64,000 nt of DNA. It comes from Clostridia bacterium. Its GTDB lineage: Bacteria; Bacillota; Clostridia; Oscillospirales; SIG627. Positions 19,904 to 28,475 of the stretch are shown piece after piece (position 1 is the stretch's first letter; the number at the start of each line of letters is the position of its first letter). Made by a program: the position numbers and the translations under genes. The stretch is taken from the NCBI GenBank assembly GCA_017467865.1, contig JAFUKG010000014.1, positions 1 through 64,000 of the forward strand, in the 5' to 3' direction. The notes under the pieces are model-generated. The model saw only the letters and a list, made by a program, of their open reading frames with translations. It ran no database searches and was not told where the DNA came from.

Positions 19904-22456
19904 ATGGAAATAAATGTTGAAGGACAGGCTATAAGAAACGTTGAAATAAACAAAGAGGTAAAGCAGTCCTATATTGAATATGCCATGTCGGTTATCGTTT
20001 CCCGTGCTCTTCCCGACGTAAGAGACGGAATGAAGCCCGTACACCGCAGAATACTTTACTCAATGTATGAGCAAAATCTGACTTACGATAAGCCTTTCCG
20101 TAAGTCTGCTACAACTGTCGGTTACGTGCTCGGTAACTACCACCCTCACGGAGACGCGGCGGTATATGATTCAATGGTTCGTCTTGCACAGCCCTTCTCT
20201 CTTCGTTATCCCCTTGTAGATGGACAGGGTAACTTCGGTAACGTAGACGGAGACGGCGCGGCGGCGTACCGTTACACCGAGGCAAGAATGTCGAAAATTG
20301 CCTCCGAAATGCTGACAGATATCGAAAAGAACGTTGTTGACTTTATGCCCAACTTCGATAACAAGCACGAGGAGCCCGTTGTTCTTCCTGCGGCATTCCC
20401 CAACCTTCTTGTAAACGGCTCAGTTGGTATCGCTGTCGGTATGGCGACCTATATTCCTACGCATAACCTTTCAGAGGTTATTGACGGAACGGTTTACGTT
20501 ATGGAAAACCCCGACTGTACTATCCCAGAAATTATGCAGTTCATAAAGGGTCCCGACTTCCCCACAAGGGCGATGATCTACGGAACCTCGGGTATTAAGC
20601 AGGCTTACCTTACTGGCAAGGGTCACGTAATGGTGAGAGCAAAGTACCACATTGAAGAAAAGGCAAGCCACAAGAGCATCGTTTATACCGAAATACCCTA
20701 TCAGGTAAATAAATCTAAGCTTGTTGAATCTATTGCCGACCTTGTAAAGGATAAGAGAATAGAGGGAATTTCCCATATTCAGGACGAGTCGGGCAGAAAC
20801 GGAATGAGAATAGTTGTTGAGCTAAAGCGTGACGCCAATGAAACGCTTATCGTAAATCAGCTTTACAAGTATACTCAGCTTCAGGATACTTGTGCTATGA
20901 ATATGTTAGCACTTGTAAACGGAGAGCCTAAGACTCTCAATCTTAAGGACATCCTTTCCCACTACATAAAGCACCGTGAAGAGGTGGTAGTGAGAAGAGT
21001 AAACTTCGACCTTGAAAAGGCAAGAGCAAAGGCACATATCTACGAGGGCTACAAGATTGCTATTGACAATATCGACGAAGTAATCAAGATTATCCGCGGA
21101 AGCAAGACAGTAGCAGATGCAAGAGAAAACCTGATGGCACGCTTTGACTTCTCTGACGCTCAGGCGCAGGCTATCGTTAAAATGCCTCTCGGAAACCTTG
21201 CTTCTCTTGAGATCAACACCATTCTTGAAGAGCTTGCCCGACTTCGCGCACTTATAGCCGACCTTGAAGACATTCTTGCCAACAAGTCGAGAATTTTCGA
21301 GATAATGAAGGAAGAAATGCTTGAAATAAAGCGTAAGTTCGGAGACGCAAGACGCACCGAAATCGTTGAGGCAGAGGAAGAAATAATCCTTGAAGACCTT
21401 ATAGAAAAGCATAAGTGCGTTATAACAATCACTCACGACGGATATATTAAGCGTCTTCCCGCCGACTCCTATACTGCGCAAAACAGAGGCGGTAAGGGAA
21501 TTAATGCCATGAAGACCAAGGAAGAGGACTCTGTCAAGAGCATGTTTATTTCCCATAGCCATAACTATCTCTTTATGTTCTCAAATCTTGGCAGACTCTA
21601 TATAAAGAAGTGCTACGAGATACCCGAGGCATCACGTCAGGCTAAGGGCTCCCATATGAACAACGTGCTTTCACTTCAGGAGGGCGAACAGATAACCGCC
21701 TTTATTTCGGTTGCAAAGATAAACACAGAAGAAAATCTTATAATGGTTACCGAAAAGGGTATAATCAAGCGTACCCCCTTAAAGCTTTTCCGCCATATAA
21801 GGAAGGGCGGAGTCAATGCAATAAAGCTTGCTGACGACGATAAGCTTCTCTTCGTTAAGAAGACAGAGGGCGACGAGGAAGTGCTCATCGCAACAAGCGA
21901 GGGTCTTGCAATTAAATTTGACGAAACAAGAGTCAGAGTAATGGGAAGAACGGCGCGTGGTGTAAGAGCGATAAAGCTTTCGGAGAATGTCCGCGTTGTA
22001 GGTATGATAACCGCAAAGCACAGTGAAGACGGCTATGAACATCTCCTTCTCACCGTTACCGAAAATGGTGTGGGTAAGTGCTCTGCCCTTGATTCCTTCC
22101 GTCTGTCGGGAAGAGGCGGTAAGGGCGTAAGATGCCAGAAGATAACTGAAAAGACAGGTGCTCTTGTGGGAATTACCGAAATTTCTTACGAAGACGATAT
22201 AATGCTTATTACAAACGAGGGTGTTCTCATCCGAGTTCCCGCAGCTCAGATTTCCACAACGGGAAGAGCTTCCACAGGTGTAATTATCATGAGAATGTCC
22301 GAGGGTGCTTCCATTGTCGGCTTACAGAGAGTACAAAACGAGATAGAAGAGACCGAAGAGGGAAATGAAGTTCTCGACGAAACCGAAGAGGTAGAGGACA
22401 TTCCCGAAGATGATATCCCTGACGAAGAGGATACTCCCGGCGAAAATGAAGAATAA
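19904..22456 (+). CDS. gyrA: DNA gyrase subunit A
   Basis: DNA-cleaving subunit. [33 protein letters not shown] starts the protein; the catalytic Tyr is in [10 protein letters not shown]. GyrA C-terminal propeller repeats are visible, including the GyrA-box QNRGGKGI near residue 525. A 40-residue acidic tail ends the protein. The ATG at 19904 is preferred over an in-frame ATG at 19862: the native motif starts there, GAGG precedes it, and the upstream version would translate a DnaA-box-like sequence. Length (850) is typical. Confidence 0.97.
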   Translation: MEINVEGQAIRNVEINKEVKQSYIEYAMSVIVSRALPDVRDGMKPVHRRILYSMYEQNLTYDKPFRKSATTVGYVLGNYHPHGDAAVYDSMVRLAQPFSLRYPLVDGQGNFGNVDGDGAAAYRYTEARMSKIASEMLTDIEKNVVDFMPNFDNKHEEPVVLPAAFPNLLVNGSVGIAVGMATYIPTHNLSEVIDGTVYVMENPDCTIPEIMQFIKGPDFPTRAMIYGTSGIKQAYLTGKGHVMVRAKYHIEEKASHKSIVYTEIPYQVNKSKLVESIADLVKDKRIEGISHIQDESGRNGMRIVVELKRDANETLIVNQLYKYTQLQDTCAMNMLALVNGEPKTLNLKDILSHYIKHREEVVVRRVNFDLEKARAKAHIYEGYKIAIDNIDEVIKIIRGSKTVADARENLMARFDFSDAQAQAIVKMPLGNLASLEINTILEELARLRALIADLEDILANKSRIFEIMKEEMLEIKRKFGDARRTEIVEAEEEIILEDLIEKHKCVITITHDGYIKRLPADSYTAQNRGGKGINAMKTKEEDSVKSMFISHSHNYLFMFSNLGRLYIKKCYEIPEASRQAKGSHMNNVLSLQEGEQITAFISVAKINTEENLIMVTEKGIIKRTPLKLFRHIRKGGVNAIKLADDDKLLFVKKTEGDEEVLIATSEGLAIKFDETRVRVMGRTARGVRAIKLSENVRVVGMITAKHSEDGYEHLLLTVTENGVGKCSALDSFRLSGRGGKGVRCQKITEKTGALVGITEISYEDDIMLITNEGVLIRVPAAQISTTGRASTGVIIMRMSEGASIVGLQRVQNEIEETEEGNEVLDETEEVEDIPEDDIPDEEDTPGENEE

Positions 22457-22940
22457 AACAGTCCTTTATCTGACAAAAGACAAAAGCTCCGCCGCCCTGA
22501 AAAGGGCGGCGCTTGACGATTATTTCGGTAGCGGAGAAATAGGCGTTTTACCATCGGGCAAGCCCGTAATTCTGTCTCCCGAAGGCTATTTTATTTCGGT
22601 CAGCCACAGCGGCGGCGTTGTGGCACTTGTAATATCCGACACACCCGTGGGGCTTGATATAGAAGAAGTAAGAGAGTTTGATTTCAGCCATTTAAAAGAA
22701 CGTTTTTTGTCGGAAAGAGAAAAAAGCGAAGTAAAGGATGCCGCGTCCTTTTTTAACGTTTGGGTAAAAAAAGAGGCTGAGGCCAAAATTTCTGGTGACG
22801 GTATCTTCTCCATGAGAGGAAAGGATACCTCTGCCCTTTTTACTTCTCTCTCAAAAGAGGTGTCTCTTTTAGCAGGCAGGGATTTTTCTGCTTGTATTGC
22901 CACTTTTCAGCCCGTTTCATATATTGTTAAGGAATTATAA
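22446..22940 (+). CDS. 4'-phosphopantetheinyl transferase (Sfp-like)
   Basis: A short (about 164 residues) member of the phosphopantetheinyl transferase superfamily, which moves the phosphopantetheine arm from CoA onto carrier proteins. The Mg-binding motif is VGLDIEEVR, preceded by FISVSHSGG. The second motif is [16 protein letters not shown], the family's W/F-x-x-KEA-x-x-K signature. ATG 22446 overlaps gyrA by 11 bases; an in-frame ATG at 22410 lies deeper inside gyrA and is less likely. No carrier-protein or synthetase genes are in this window, so its partner is unknown. Confidence 0.8.
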   Translation: MKNKTVLYLTKDKSSAALKRAALDDYFGSGEIGVLPSGKPVILSPEGYFISVSHSGGVVALVISDTPVGLDIEEVREFDFSHLKERFLSEREKSEVKDAASFFNVWVKKEAEAKISGDGIFSMRGKDTSALFTSLSKEVSLLAGRDFSACIATFQPVSYIVKEL

Positions 22941-23738
22941 ATGAAAACACAGATATTTTATTCAGGATCAAAGGGAAATTGCACCTACGTTTCCGACGGC
23001 GAGACCTCTATTCTTATTGATGCAGGAGGATGTCTTAAAAGAATAAGAGAGAATCTTGCAGAGGTTGGTGACCGTCTTGAAAACGTTAAGGGAATTTTCG
23101 TTACCCACGAGCACAGCGACCATACTAAAGCGATTTTTAATATTACAAAAAAATATAACTGCCGTATCTTTACAACAGTTGATACTGCCCGTGCCATGTG
23201 TACCCCCACCGCCACTCTTTCGGTGGAGGACTGTCGCAGAGTTGCAAGGTCGGTTATGACAATTAAGCCCGAAAAGACCTATGAAATAGGTACTTTTCAG
23301 ATAAAGCCTTTTTCAACGCCTCACGATGCGGCAGACAGTATAGGCTTTATCTTAGAGTCTGTTGTTTCGGGAAAAAGCCTTGCTTACGCTACCGATATAG
23401 GTCATATTACAAAGGATATGGAAGGTCTTTTTTCGGGAATTAAAAACGTTATTTTAGAATCTAATCACGATATTGAAATGCTGATGAACGGCCCTTACCC
23501 CGAATATCTCAAAACGAGAATTATATCCGAGGTAGGACATCTTTCAAATGAAGCTGCAGGTAAATTCTTGAGACTTCTTGCTCAGCACGGAGTGGAAAGC
23601 GTGGTGCTTGCCCATCTTTCAGAGGAAAATAATACTCCCGTTTTAGCAAGAGAAAGCGCAAGAAAGGCACTTGAGGGCTTTGACGTAAAGCTTGAGGTTG
23701 CAAGTCCTTACAGAAGGGTAGAAATGAAGATATGCTGA
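22941..23738 (+). CDS. WalJ/YycJ-like metallo-beta-lactamase-fold hydrolase
   Basis: A 265-residue metal-dependent phosphodiesterase-like protein. The metal motif THEHSDH is near residue 55. Other family marks are LIDAGGCLKRI, the YATDIGH segment, LESNHDIEMLMNGPYP and GHLSNEAAGKFL. It is close to B. subtilis WalJ, a 5'-3' exonuclease-like protein linked to cell-division and replication control. In B. subtilis and many other Firmicutes this gene lies just upstream of rlmH near the origin, as here. It overlaps rlmH by seven bases. Confidence 0.88.
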   Translation: MKTQIFYSGSKGNCTYVSDGETSILIDAGGCLKRIRENLAEVGDRLENVKGIFVTHEHSDHTKAIFNITKKYNCRIFTTVDTARAMCTPTATLSVEDCRRVARSVMTIKPEKTYEIGTFQIKPFSTPHDAADSIGFILESVVSGKSLAYATDIGHITKDMEGLFSGIKNVILESNHDIEMLMNGPYPEYLKTRIISEVGHLSNEAAGKFLRLLAQHGVESVVLAHLSEENNTPVLARESARKALEGFDVKLEVASPYRRVEMKIC

Positions 23739-24214
23739 ACGTATCGGTTATACATACAGGCTCCTTTAAGGAAAAATATTTGGAAGAGGCTTTTTCGGAG
23801 TACACTAAGCGTATATCGTCACTTGCTAAATTTGAGGATATTTGTCTTAAAGAAAAGATGCTTCCCGATAACCCCTCGGAAAGCGAAATACAAAAGACGC
23901 TTGAAGAGGAAGGACGGGAAATTCTTTCCCGCCTTGACCCAAGAGCGAAAAAAATAGCCCTCTGCGTAGAGGGAAAAGGAATGTCATCAGAGGAGCTTGC
24001 CAAGGTTTTTGCCGACGCACCTCTTGAAGGCTACTCGAAAATCGTTTTTATTATTGGAAGCTCTTACGGACTGTCCGATGAGGTGAAGAGGGCGGCGGAT
24101 ATAAGGCTCTCTTTTTCAAAGATGACCTTTCCCCATCAGCTGATGAGGGTCATTTTGTCAGAGCAGATATACAGAGCCCTTATGATAAACCGTGGTTCAA
24201 AATATCATAAATAG
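23732..24214 (+). CDS. rlmH: 23S rRNA pseudouridine-1915 N3-methyltransferase RlmH
   Basis: SPOUT-class methyltransferase acting on helix 69 of assembled ribosomes. The 160-residue protein has the SAM-binding trefoil-knot motif FIIGSSYGLSDEVK near residue 107, and the C-terminal SKMTFPHQLMRVILSEQIYRA...NRGSKYHK ending that is diagnostic of RlmH. Length is standard. It is coupled to the upstream hydrolase by overlap and followed after eight bases by a GNAT gene. Confidence 0.97.
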   Translation: MLNVSVIHTGSFKEKYLEEAFSEYTKRISSLAKFEDICLKEKMLPDNPSESEIQKTLEEEGREILSRLDPRAKKIALCVEGKGMSSEELAKVFADAPLEGYSKIVFIIGSSYGLSDEVKRAADIRLSFSKMTFPHQLMRVILSEQIYRALMINRGSKYHK

Positions 24215-24222
24215 AGGTAGTT

Positions 24223-24753
24223 ATGGAAAAAAAGCTGTTGAGCGAAGAAGAAAAGATAAAATACCACCGTGACGAAATACTTGAGATGATGAGAATAAGT
24301 GACAAGGATTTCGTGCCCCCTCTTTCATCGAGAACTTCTACAACACAAAGTAATCTTTCAGGTGATGGCAGCGGCGGAATAGAGCTTTATTTTAATGAAA
24401 TGATAAAGCAAAAGGTTCTGGGTGCCTTTGAAGGGGATAGGCTTTTCGGCATTGTTTCCTTTCGTGAGAATTATGAGACCGATATTATAAAGGACTTGCC
24501 GAATATCTATATTTCAACTCTTTTTCTTCACCCCGACTCAAGGGGCAGAGGAGTGACAAAGGAGCTTTATTCTTATCTCTTTTTTGACCTATATAAGAAC
24601 AGTAATATATTCACAAGAACTTGGTCTGCAAATGTAGCTCATATAAAAATTCTTGACTTTTTTGGTTTTGAGCTTTTCCACCGCATTGAAAATGACCGCG
24701 GTGACGGAATTGATACAGTATATTTTAGGAGATTAGTTAATAGTGAAGATTGA
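24223..24753 (+). CDS. GNAT family N-acetyltransferase
   Basis: A 176-residue protein with a GNAT core: the acetyl-CoA loop LHPDSRGRGVTKELY (near residue 107) between a beta strand (IYISTLF) and the helix that follows, then AHIKILDFFGFELFHRI. The substrate is not readable. The first 50 residues are helical and charged. An AGAGGTAG site precedes the ATG. The last residues, NSED, and the TGA come from the left arm of a dispersed repeat that begins at 24733, so the C-terminus has probably been changed by the insertion. Confidence 0.82.
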   Translation: MEKKLLSEEEKIKYHRDEILEMMRISDKDFVPPLSSRTSTTQSNLSGDGSGGIELYFNEMIKQKVLGAFEGDRLFGIVSFRENYETDIIKDLPNIYISTLFLHPDSRGRGVTKELYSYLFFDLYKNSNIFTRTWSANVAHIKILDFFGFELFHRIENDRGDGIDTVYFRRLVNSED

Positions 24754-24824
24754 ATAATGAATATTTGAAAGTTTAAGGAAAATTTCCCGAAAGGGAAATT
24801 AACCAAAATTATTTATTATTAACT
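24733..24824. repeat. Dispersed intergenic repeat, GNAT-RNHCP copy
   Basis: It is bounded by TTAGTTAATA and its complement TATTAACTAA. Inside are the arm TGAATAATGAATATT followed by TTAAGG, and a hairpin AATTTCCC-GAAA-GGGAAATT. The arm is nearly identical to the copy at 25.14 kb. Confidence 0.8.
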
Positions 24825-24834
24825 AAAAATAAGT

Positions 24835-25152
24835 ATGGAAAATAAACGTTTTACAAAAAATGATAACGGTTTTATTTGTGTCAACTGCGGAAAAGCGGTT
24901 GAGCCTCTTCGTTATACCTCGCGCAATCACTGCCCCCATTGTCTGCACTCTCTTCACGTGGACGTTATGCCGGGTGACAGAGCCAATGAATGCCGTGGAA
25001 CACTTGTGCCCGTGCAGACTCTGCCCGACGCCAAAAAAGGCTTTATTGTAATCTTTAAATGTGAAAAGTGCGGAGCCGTTGTGAGAAATAAGTCTGCAAT
25101 CGATGACGACAGCGACCTTTTGATAAAGATGACAATGAATAATGAATATTGA
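24835..25152 (+). CDS. RNHCP domain zinc-ribbon protein
   Basis: A 105-residue protein of the RNHCP family, whose function is unknown. Two CxxC pairs (CVNC near residue 16 and CPHC near 33) surround the namesake SRNHCPHCLHSLHVDVMPGD; a third pair, CEKC, is near residue 82. It probably binds zinc and perhaps nucleic acid. The final residues NNEY and the TGA stop are encoded by a dispersed repeat arm (AATGAATATTGA), exactly as in recF. No strong ribosome site is visible directly upstream, where another repeat copy lies. Confidence 0.88.
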   Translation: MENKRFTKNDNGFICVNCGKAVEPLRYTSRNHCPHCLHSLHVDVMPGDRANECRGTLVPVQTLPDAKKGFIVIFKCEKCGAVVRNKSAIDDDSDLLIKMTMNNEY

Positions 25153-25197
25153 AAAATTAAGGTTGATTTCGGGGTAACCCGAAATCTTCTTTTTTTA
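25137..25197 (+). repeat. Dispersed repeat half-element, also a terminator
   Basis: The arm TGAATAATGAATATTG and TTAAGG are followed by the perfect hairpin GATTTCGGG-GTAA-CCCGAAATC (25165-25186) and a T run. The copy supplies the RNHCP stop codon and doubles as its rho-independent terminator. Confidence 0.85.
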
Positions 25198-25273
25198 ATT
25201 TCTTTTGTAAAATTTTTCTCCTATATATAGCGTTTTTCTTGAAGGTGATAACACTCTGATAACACAGTGTTTG

Positions 25274-25302
25274 TAGACAAATTTTATTCAATTTGCTACA
25301 AT
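25274..25302 (+). promoter_or_regulatory. Predicted promoter and operator of the small XRE regulator
   Basis: TAGACA (25274-25279), a 17-base spacer and TACAAT (25297-25302). The spacer contains the dyad CAAATT N6 AATTTG (25278-25295), placed where a repressor would block RNA polymerase. A second dyad, AACACT...AGTGTT, lies just upstream (about 25247-25271). The layout suggests autoregulation by the encoded HTH protein. Confidence 0.5.
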
Positions 25303-25330
25303 TGGAAAAACAAAATTAAGGAGAGCTTTT

Positions 25331-25561
25331 ATGTATTTTGATGAAGAAATTTTAAATTTTTGTAGGAACGTAAAATTTTTGAGAGAGAATAATAATCTGT
25401 CAAAAAAAGAAATGGCAAAAATTTTGGGTATAGGAATAGGGCGTCTGACGAAAGTAGAAAAAGGAGAAATTCCCGAAAGAATGAGTGCAAACGTTATTAT
25501 AAACATATGCAATTATTTTGATGTTTTGCCAAATAAGCTTTTTGAGAAAATTTTAAAATAA
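25331..25561 (+). CDS. Small XRE-family HTH regulator
   Basis: A 76-residue single-domain DNA-binding protein. The HTH reads NLSKKEMAKILGIGIGRLTKVEKGE at residues 24-48, with the recognition helix IGRLTKV, followed by a fourth and fifth helix. It begins with a strong AAGGAG site and is preceded by a promoter with an internal dyad. It is the first gene of the accessory island and may control the DUF4417-toxin-immunity genes downstream; that link is inferred from position. Confidence 0.85.
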   Translation: MYFDEEILNFCRNVKFLRENNNLSKKEMAKILGIGIGRLTKVEKGEIPERMSANVIINICNYFDVLPNKLFEKILK

Positions 25562-25575
25562 TTTTTATAAAAAGA

Positions 25576-25677
25576 TGGCAGTATGATGTCAGTATTTGGC
25601 AGTCCCGTGTCTTTGTATGGCATTTGCCTTTGTGATAACATATATTTAAGGTTGAAACAACCTAAAAAATATGTTAT
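25576..25677 (+). promoter_or_regulatory. Direct repeats and long dyad upstream of the DUF4417 gene
   Basis: Three similar 9-mers occur at about one-helical-turn spacing: TGGCAGTAT (25576), TGTCAGTAT (25587) and TGGCAGTCC (25597). A 43-base dyad follows (25635-25677): outer arms ATAACATAT / ATATGTTAT and inner arms AGGTTG / CAACCT. It ends a few bases before the DUF4417 ribosome site. It could be an operator plus a leader hairpin that limits translation. Confidence 0.5.
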
Positions 25678-25694
25678 TATAAAGGAGAAAAGAA

Positions 25695-26342
25695 ATGAAC
25701 AGAAACGATGTGTTTCACACATTTTTAGTAGAAAATGCAAATTTCAGCGGTGATTATGAATTACCGCAGCTTCAGACAAGCAATGAAATTCCTCAAAAGG
25801 TAATATTGTTTTCTGAAGCTATGTCAAGGTCATGTAAGGACTTTGACAGCTGGGTCGTGTTTTATGAGCATGACAAAAAATTCGAGCGTCTTTGGAATAA
25901 TCCAAAGGCATATCTTGAAAAGCTAAAAAAATTCAAGGGCGTTATTTCACCTGATTTTAGTCTTTACAGAAATATGCCGCTTTGTATGCAAATTTGGAAT
26001 ACCTACCGAAGTCGTTCTTTAGCTTTCTGGCTACAAAGCAAAGGGGTAGAAGTCATACCTAACGTGAGATTTAATGACGAACGCACCTATGAGTTTTGCT
26101 TTGACGGAATTGAAAAGAATAAAACTGTAGCAGTAGGGACACACGGATGTATTAAAACTCGGGAAGACAGACTTTATTTTAAAATAGGGCTGGCTATTCT
26201 TGTGCAAAAGTTATCGCCAAAAAATATTATAGTTTATGGTCGAGCTCCCGATAGTATATTCAAAATATACCGAGATATGGGCATCAACGTAATATCCTTT
26301 GAAAGCAAGTTTTCCGAAGTCCGAAGCCGAGGTACTGCTTAA
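25695..26342 (+). CDS. DUF4417 domain protein
   Basis: A 215-residue protein of the DUF4417 family, known from clostridial genomes and phages but without assigned function. Recognisable stretches are VISPDFSLYRNMPLCMQIWN, GVEVIPNVRFNDERTYEFCF, VAVGTHGCIKTREDR and IIVYGRAPD. It has no signal peptide or membrane segment. AAAGGAG precedes the ATG closely. Its stop overlaps the next start (TAATG), so it is coupled to the toxin-like gene. Lower-complexity, A/T-rich codons compared with the flanking genes hint at horizontal acquisition. Confidence 0.8.
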   Translation: MNRNDVFHTFLVENANFSGDYELPQLQTSNEIPQKVILFSEAMSRSCKDFDSWVVFYEHDKKFERLWNNPKAYLEKLKKFKGVISPDFSLYRNMPLCMQIWNTYRSRSLAFWLQSKGVEVIPNVRFNDERTYEFCFDGIEKNKTVAVGTHGCIKTREDRLYFKIGLAILVQKLSPKNIIVYGRAPDSIFKIYRDMGINVISFESKFSEVRSRGTA

Positions 26343-26917
26343 TGGGTGGAGGATTTGGTGCTAAAGGCACAAGCTTTGGAAATACAAAAGGAAGTGCGCT
26401 GGATGCAATAAGCAATTTACTGACGGCAGCTTCTTTTATCCCCGGTATTGATACGTTTACAAACCTTGCTTCAATTCCTGTTGATTTGTTACGCGGAGAC
26501 TATATTTCAGCGGGACTTGACTTTGTAGGAGCTATTCCTTTTATCGGCGAAGTTGCCGATGTGGCAAAAACCGCTGATAAGGTTTCCGATACCGTTAAAG
26601 CTATTGATAAAATAGCAGATGCTTCAAAGGGCGATAAGGGAATTATTAAGGTACCCAAATCACCTGCTAAGTTAACTCGTTCAGGATGGAAAGAAATAAC
26701 ACCTGACGTTATGAAGAAAAAAACGACTTCAAGAACGTTTAAGAAAAATGGTTTAACTATTAGGTTTGACAAAGGCAAAAAAGGAGCAGGTGGATATGGC
26801 GGGAAAGACCATTATCACATATTAAATCCCAATTCGACAGGTAAACACGATTACTACTTAGATAAATATGGTAATCCAGTTCCTAAAAATTCAAAAGCGT
26901 CACATATATTACCATAA
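26342..26917 (+). CDS. Short polymorphic-toxin-like protein with pretoxin region
   Basis: A 191-residue protein, not assigned to a named toxin family. Residues 1-16 are Gly-rich (MGGGFGAKGTSFGNTKGS). Residues 18-90 form a hydrophobic/amphipathic stretch (SAGLDFVGAIPFIGEVADVA) like the pretoxin regions that precede C-terminal toxin domains. Residues 105-191 are basic and end in HYHILNPNSTGKHDYYLD and ASHILP, resembling nuclease-type toxin tips with paired His. There is no N-terminal secretion domain, unlike full-length polymorphic toxins. It is coupled to DUF4417 and followed after 10 bases by a candidate immunity gene. Toxicity is inferred from architecture and context only. Confidence 0.65.
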   Translation: MGGGFGAKGTSFGNTKGSALDAISNLLTAASFIPGIDTFTNLASIPVDLLRGDYISAGLDFVGAIPFIGEVADVAKTADKVSDTVKAIDKIADASKGDKGIIKVPKSPAKLTRSGWKEITPDVMKKKTTSRTFKKNGLTIRFDKGKKGAGGYGGKDHYHILNPNSTGKHDYYLDKYGNPVPKNSKASHILP

Positions 26918-26927
26918 GGAGATTACA

Positions 26928-27257
26928 ATGAAAAATATTAACGAATTAAAGCAATATGACTTTCACGACAGTTTGCTCGAAGCTATTAACTATAATGGAA
27001 ACAAATTAACTTTGGAAATTGATTTTTGCCATTGGAAGCAAAGTTATTATTCAGACGGTGATGAAGAAACGGCAGATGTTATAATGGCTTTTGAAAATAT
27101 TTGTGATTTTGCAATGCCACAGGTTAAATTCAACAGTGATGAAATAATAGAATTTAATATTTTAAATGAGAAGATCGAAATAACTGCATTTAATGACATA
27201 GAAAATATTACGTACAGTTTTGTTATTAACTCCAGTCTCGTTGAGTTCAACATTTAA
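26928..27257 (+). CDS. Candidate immunity protein
   Basis: A 109-residue, acidic, soluble protein starting MKNINELKQYDFHDSLLEAI, followed by short beta-strand-like segments (LTLEIDFCHWKQ, ITAFNDIENITYSFVIN). The FHDS opening and acidic beta-rich character are common in immunity proteins paired with polymorphic toxins. AAGGAG precedes ATG 26928; an upstream in-frame ATG at 26868 lies inside the toxin gene and is rejected. The position directly after a basic toxin-like protein is the main support. Function is inferred. Confidence 0.6.
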   Translation: MKNINELKQYDFHDSLLEAINYNGNKLTLEIDFCHWKQSYYSDGDEETADVIMAFENICDFAMPQVKFNSDEIIEFNILNEKIEITAFNDIENITYSFVINSSLVEFNI

Positions 27258-27321
27258 GTTATGGTGGATGAGAATAGCCTTATGTTAAGTAAGAAAGAAA
27301 AAACATCATAAAAGATTTAAT

Positions 27322-27528
27322 ATGGAATCATTTATATCTTATATGCCTGTTAAGGACAAAAGTTATGACCCCTTAAAGCATTCAAAAGAAGAAAATCTTT
27401 TGACGGATTTTCTTGACACAATAAAAGAAAGCGTCACATACGAAAAGTGGTTTTTCGGTCATTACCATACGGATGAAATACTTCTTGACAAACATATTGC
27501 CATATATGATTCTATTATAAAATTATAA
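27322..27528 (+). pseudogene. C-terminal remnant of a calcineurin-like metallophosphoesterase
   Basis: A 68-codon frame ending LTDFLDTIKESVTYEKWFFG followed by HYHTDE. This is the last metal-binding motif (GHYH) and tail of clostridial metallophosphoesterases. All earlier motifs (D-x-H, GDxxD, GNHE) are absent, and no in-frame upstream sequence supplies them, so only a 3' fragment remains. It lies at the downstream edge of the accessory island and may mark a former insertion or replacement. Confidence 0.6.
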
Positions 27529-27533
27529 AAAAG

Positions 27534-27597
27534 AAGATTTTGCTTTTAAGCAAAATCTACCTTAATTCTGCATTCATCATTCTGAATTCTGCATTTA
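27534..27597. repeat. Dispersed repeat half-element, inverted orientation
   Basis: Hairpin GATTTTGC-TTTTAA-GCAAAATC (27536-27557), then TACCTTAATTCTGCATTCAT and a further ATTCTGAATTCTGCATT. Read on the minus strand, the arm plus TTAAGG plus hairpin match the copy at 25.14 kb. The two copies face each other across the accessory island. Confidence 0.75.
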
Positions 27598-27598
27598 T

Positions 27599-27626
27599 AA
27601 AAGGGAGTGCCGCAGCACTCCCTTTT
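27599..27626. terminator. Bidirectional terminator
   Basis: AAAAGGGAGTGC and its complement around a CGCA loop form a 12-bp perfect stem with T runs on both sides. It ends just before the stop of the minus-strand isomerase gene. Confidence 0.9.
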
Positions 27627-27629
27627 ATA

Positions 27630-28472
27630 CTAAAATTCCCAGTTATACTTATTATATTCTGTTGTGATAAGGTTGATTGCGTGCTTGATATCGGCAATCT
27701 GCTGGTCGCCTGAGATTTCACGCTCGATAGTGAAGTGACCCTTATACTTATGCTCGTTGAGAAGTCCGATAAGCTTGGGGAAGTTAACCTTTCCGTCGCC
27801 CACCTTTGTTTCAGCGCCGAGCTCTTTTCCGTTTGTGGGATAGAGACCGTCCTTTACGTGGATACCTCTCACGTAATCGCCTACAACGTCCATTGCGTCG
27901 CAGGGGTTAGCCTTGCCGTACATAATAAGGTTTGCAGGGTCAAGGTTAAGACCTACGTTGCCCGTTCCGATGTCCTCGATAGCACGAAGAAGAGTAACGG
28001 GAGTCTCTTGACCTGTCTCAAAGTTGAAATGAAGTCCTCTGTTCTTAAGGTCTGTGCAAAGGATTTTAAGGGCAGTAATTACTCCGTGGTAGTTGGGGTC
28101 ATAGGGGTTTTCGGGCATAAAGCCTACGTGTGTTGTAAGGTCGGGAGTACCGATTTTCTCTGCCCACTTTGCGCCCTGCATAAGCTCGTCAAGTCTGTGC
28201 TGACGGAAAACGGGGGGCACAAGGCCGAGAGTTTCCTGACCCTCATAGAAATTCCAATAGCATGTGGGAGACCATCCGCACCAGAGACATGAAATTTCAA
28301 CGTTATACTTCTTGCAAAGATTTTTTACAAGCTCTGCAGTTTCCTCTGTTCGATAGGCGATATCCCAAGAGCTAAGCTGGAAGCTTTCCATACCAAGCTC
28401 TTTCATTTGCTTGAATTTTTCTTCAAGCTCACTGGGATTGAAGTAAACGATTGTTCCTATTTTTAATGACAT
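27630..28472 (-). CDS. Sugar phosphate isomerase/epimerase (xylose isomerase-like TIM barrel)
   Basis: A 280-residue AP-endonuclease-2-like TIM barrel. Metal ligands can be placed in HVGFMPENP, HFNFETGQETP (Glu), GLNLDPANLIMYG (Asp), GIHVKDGLYP (His) and the late FTIEREISG (Glu), the standard order of the family. Enzymes of this group isomerise or epimerise free or phosphorylated sugars, inosose or 3-keto glycosides; the substrate is unknown. It lies three bases after the MORN gene and is probably the last gene of the parA-parB operon or a read-through unit. Confidence 0.82.
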   Translation of the reverse strand: MSLKIGTIVYFNPSELEEKFKQMKELGMESFQLSSWDIAYRTEETAELVKNLCKKYNVEISCLWCGWSPTCYWNFYEGQETLGLVPPVFRQHRLDELMQGAKWAEKIGTPDLTTHVGFMPENPYDPNYHGVITALKILCTDLKNRGLHFNFETGQETPVTLLRAIEDIGTGNVGLNLDPANLIMYGKANPCDAMDVVGDYVRGIHVKDGLYPTNGKELGAETKVGDGKVNFPKLIGLLNEHKYKGHFTIEREISGDQQIADIKHAINLITTEYNKYNWEF

Positions 28473-28475
28473 TTT

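Noticed and set aside
19862-19904. Upstream in-frame ATG for gyrA
   Set aside because: It would add 14 residues translated from a DnaA-box-like sequence; the conserved N-terminus and ribosome site fit 19904.
24788-24807. AATTTCCC-GAAA-GGGAAATT as a Noc-binding site
   Set aside because: It resembles ATTTCCCGGGAAAT, but the four-base insert and its place in a repeat hairpin make a Noc site unlikely.
26342-26917. Full-length secreted polymorphic toxin
   Set aside because: There is no signal peptide, LXG, WXG or Rhs region; only pretoxin- and tip-like segments are present, so it was called toxin-like.
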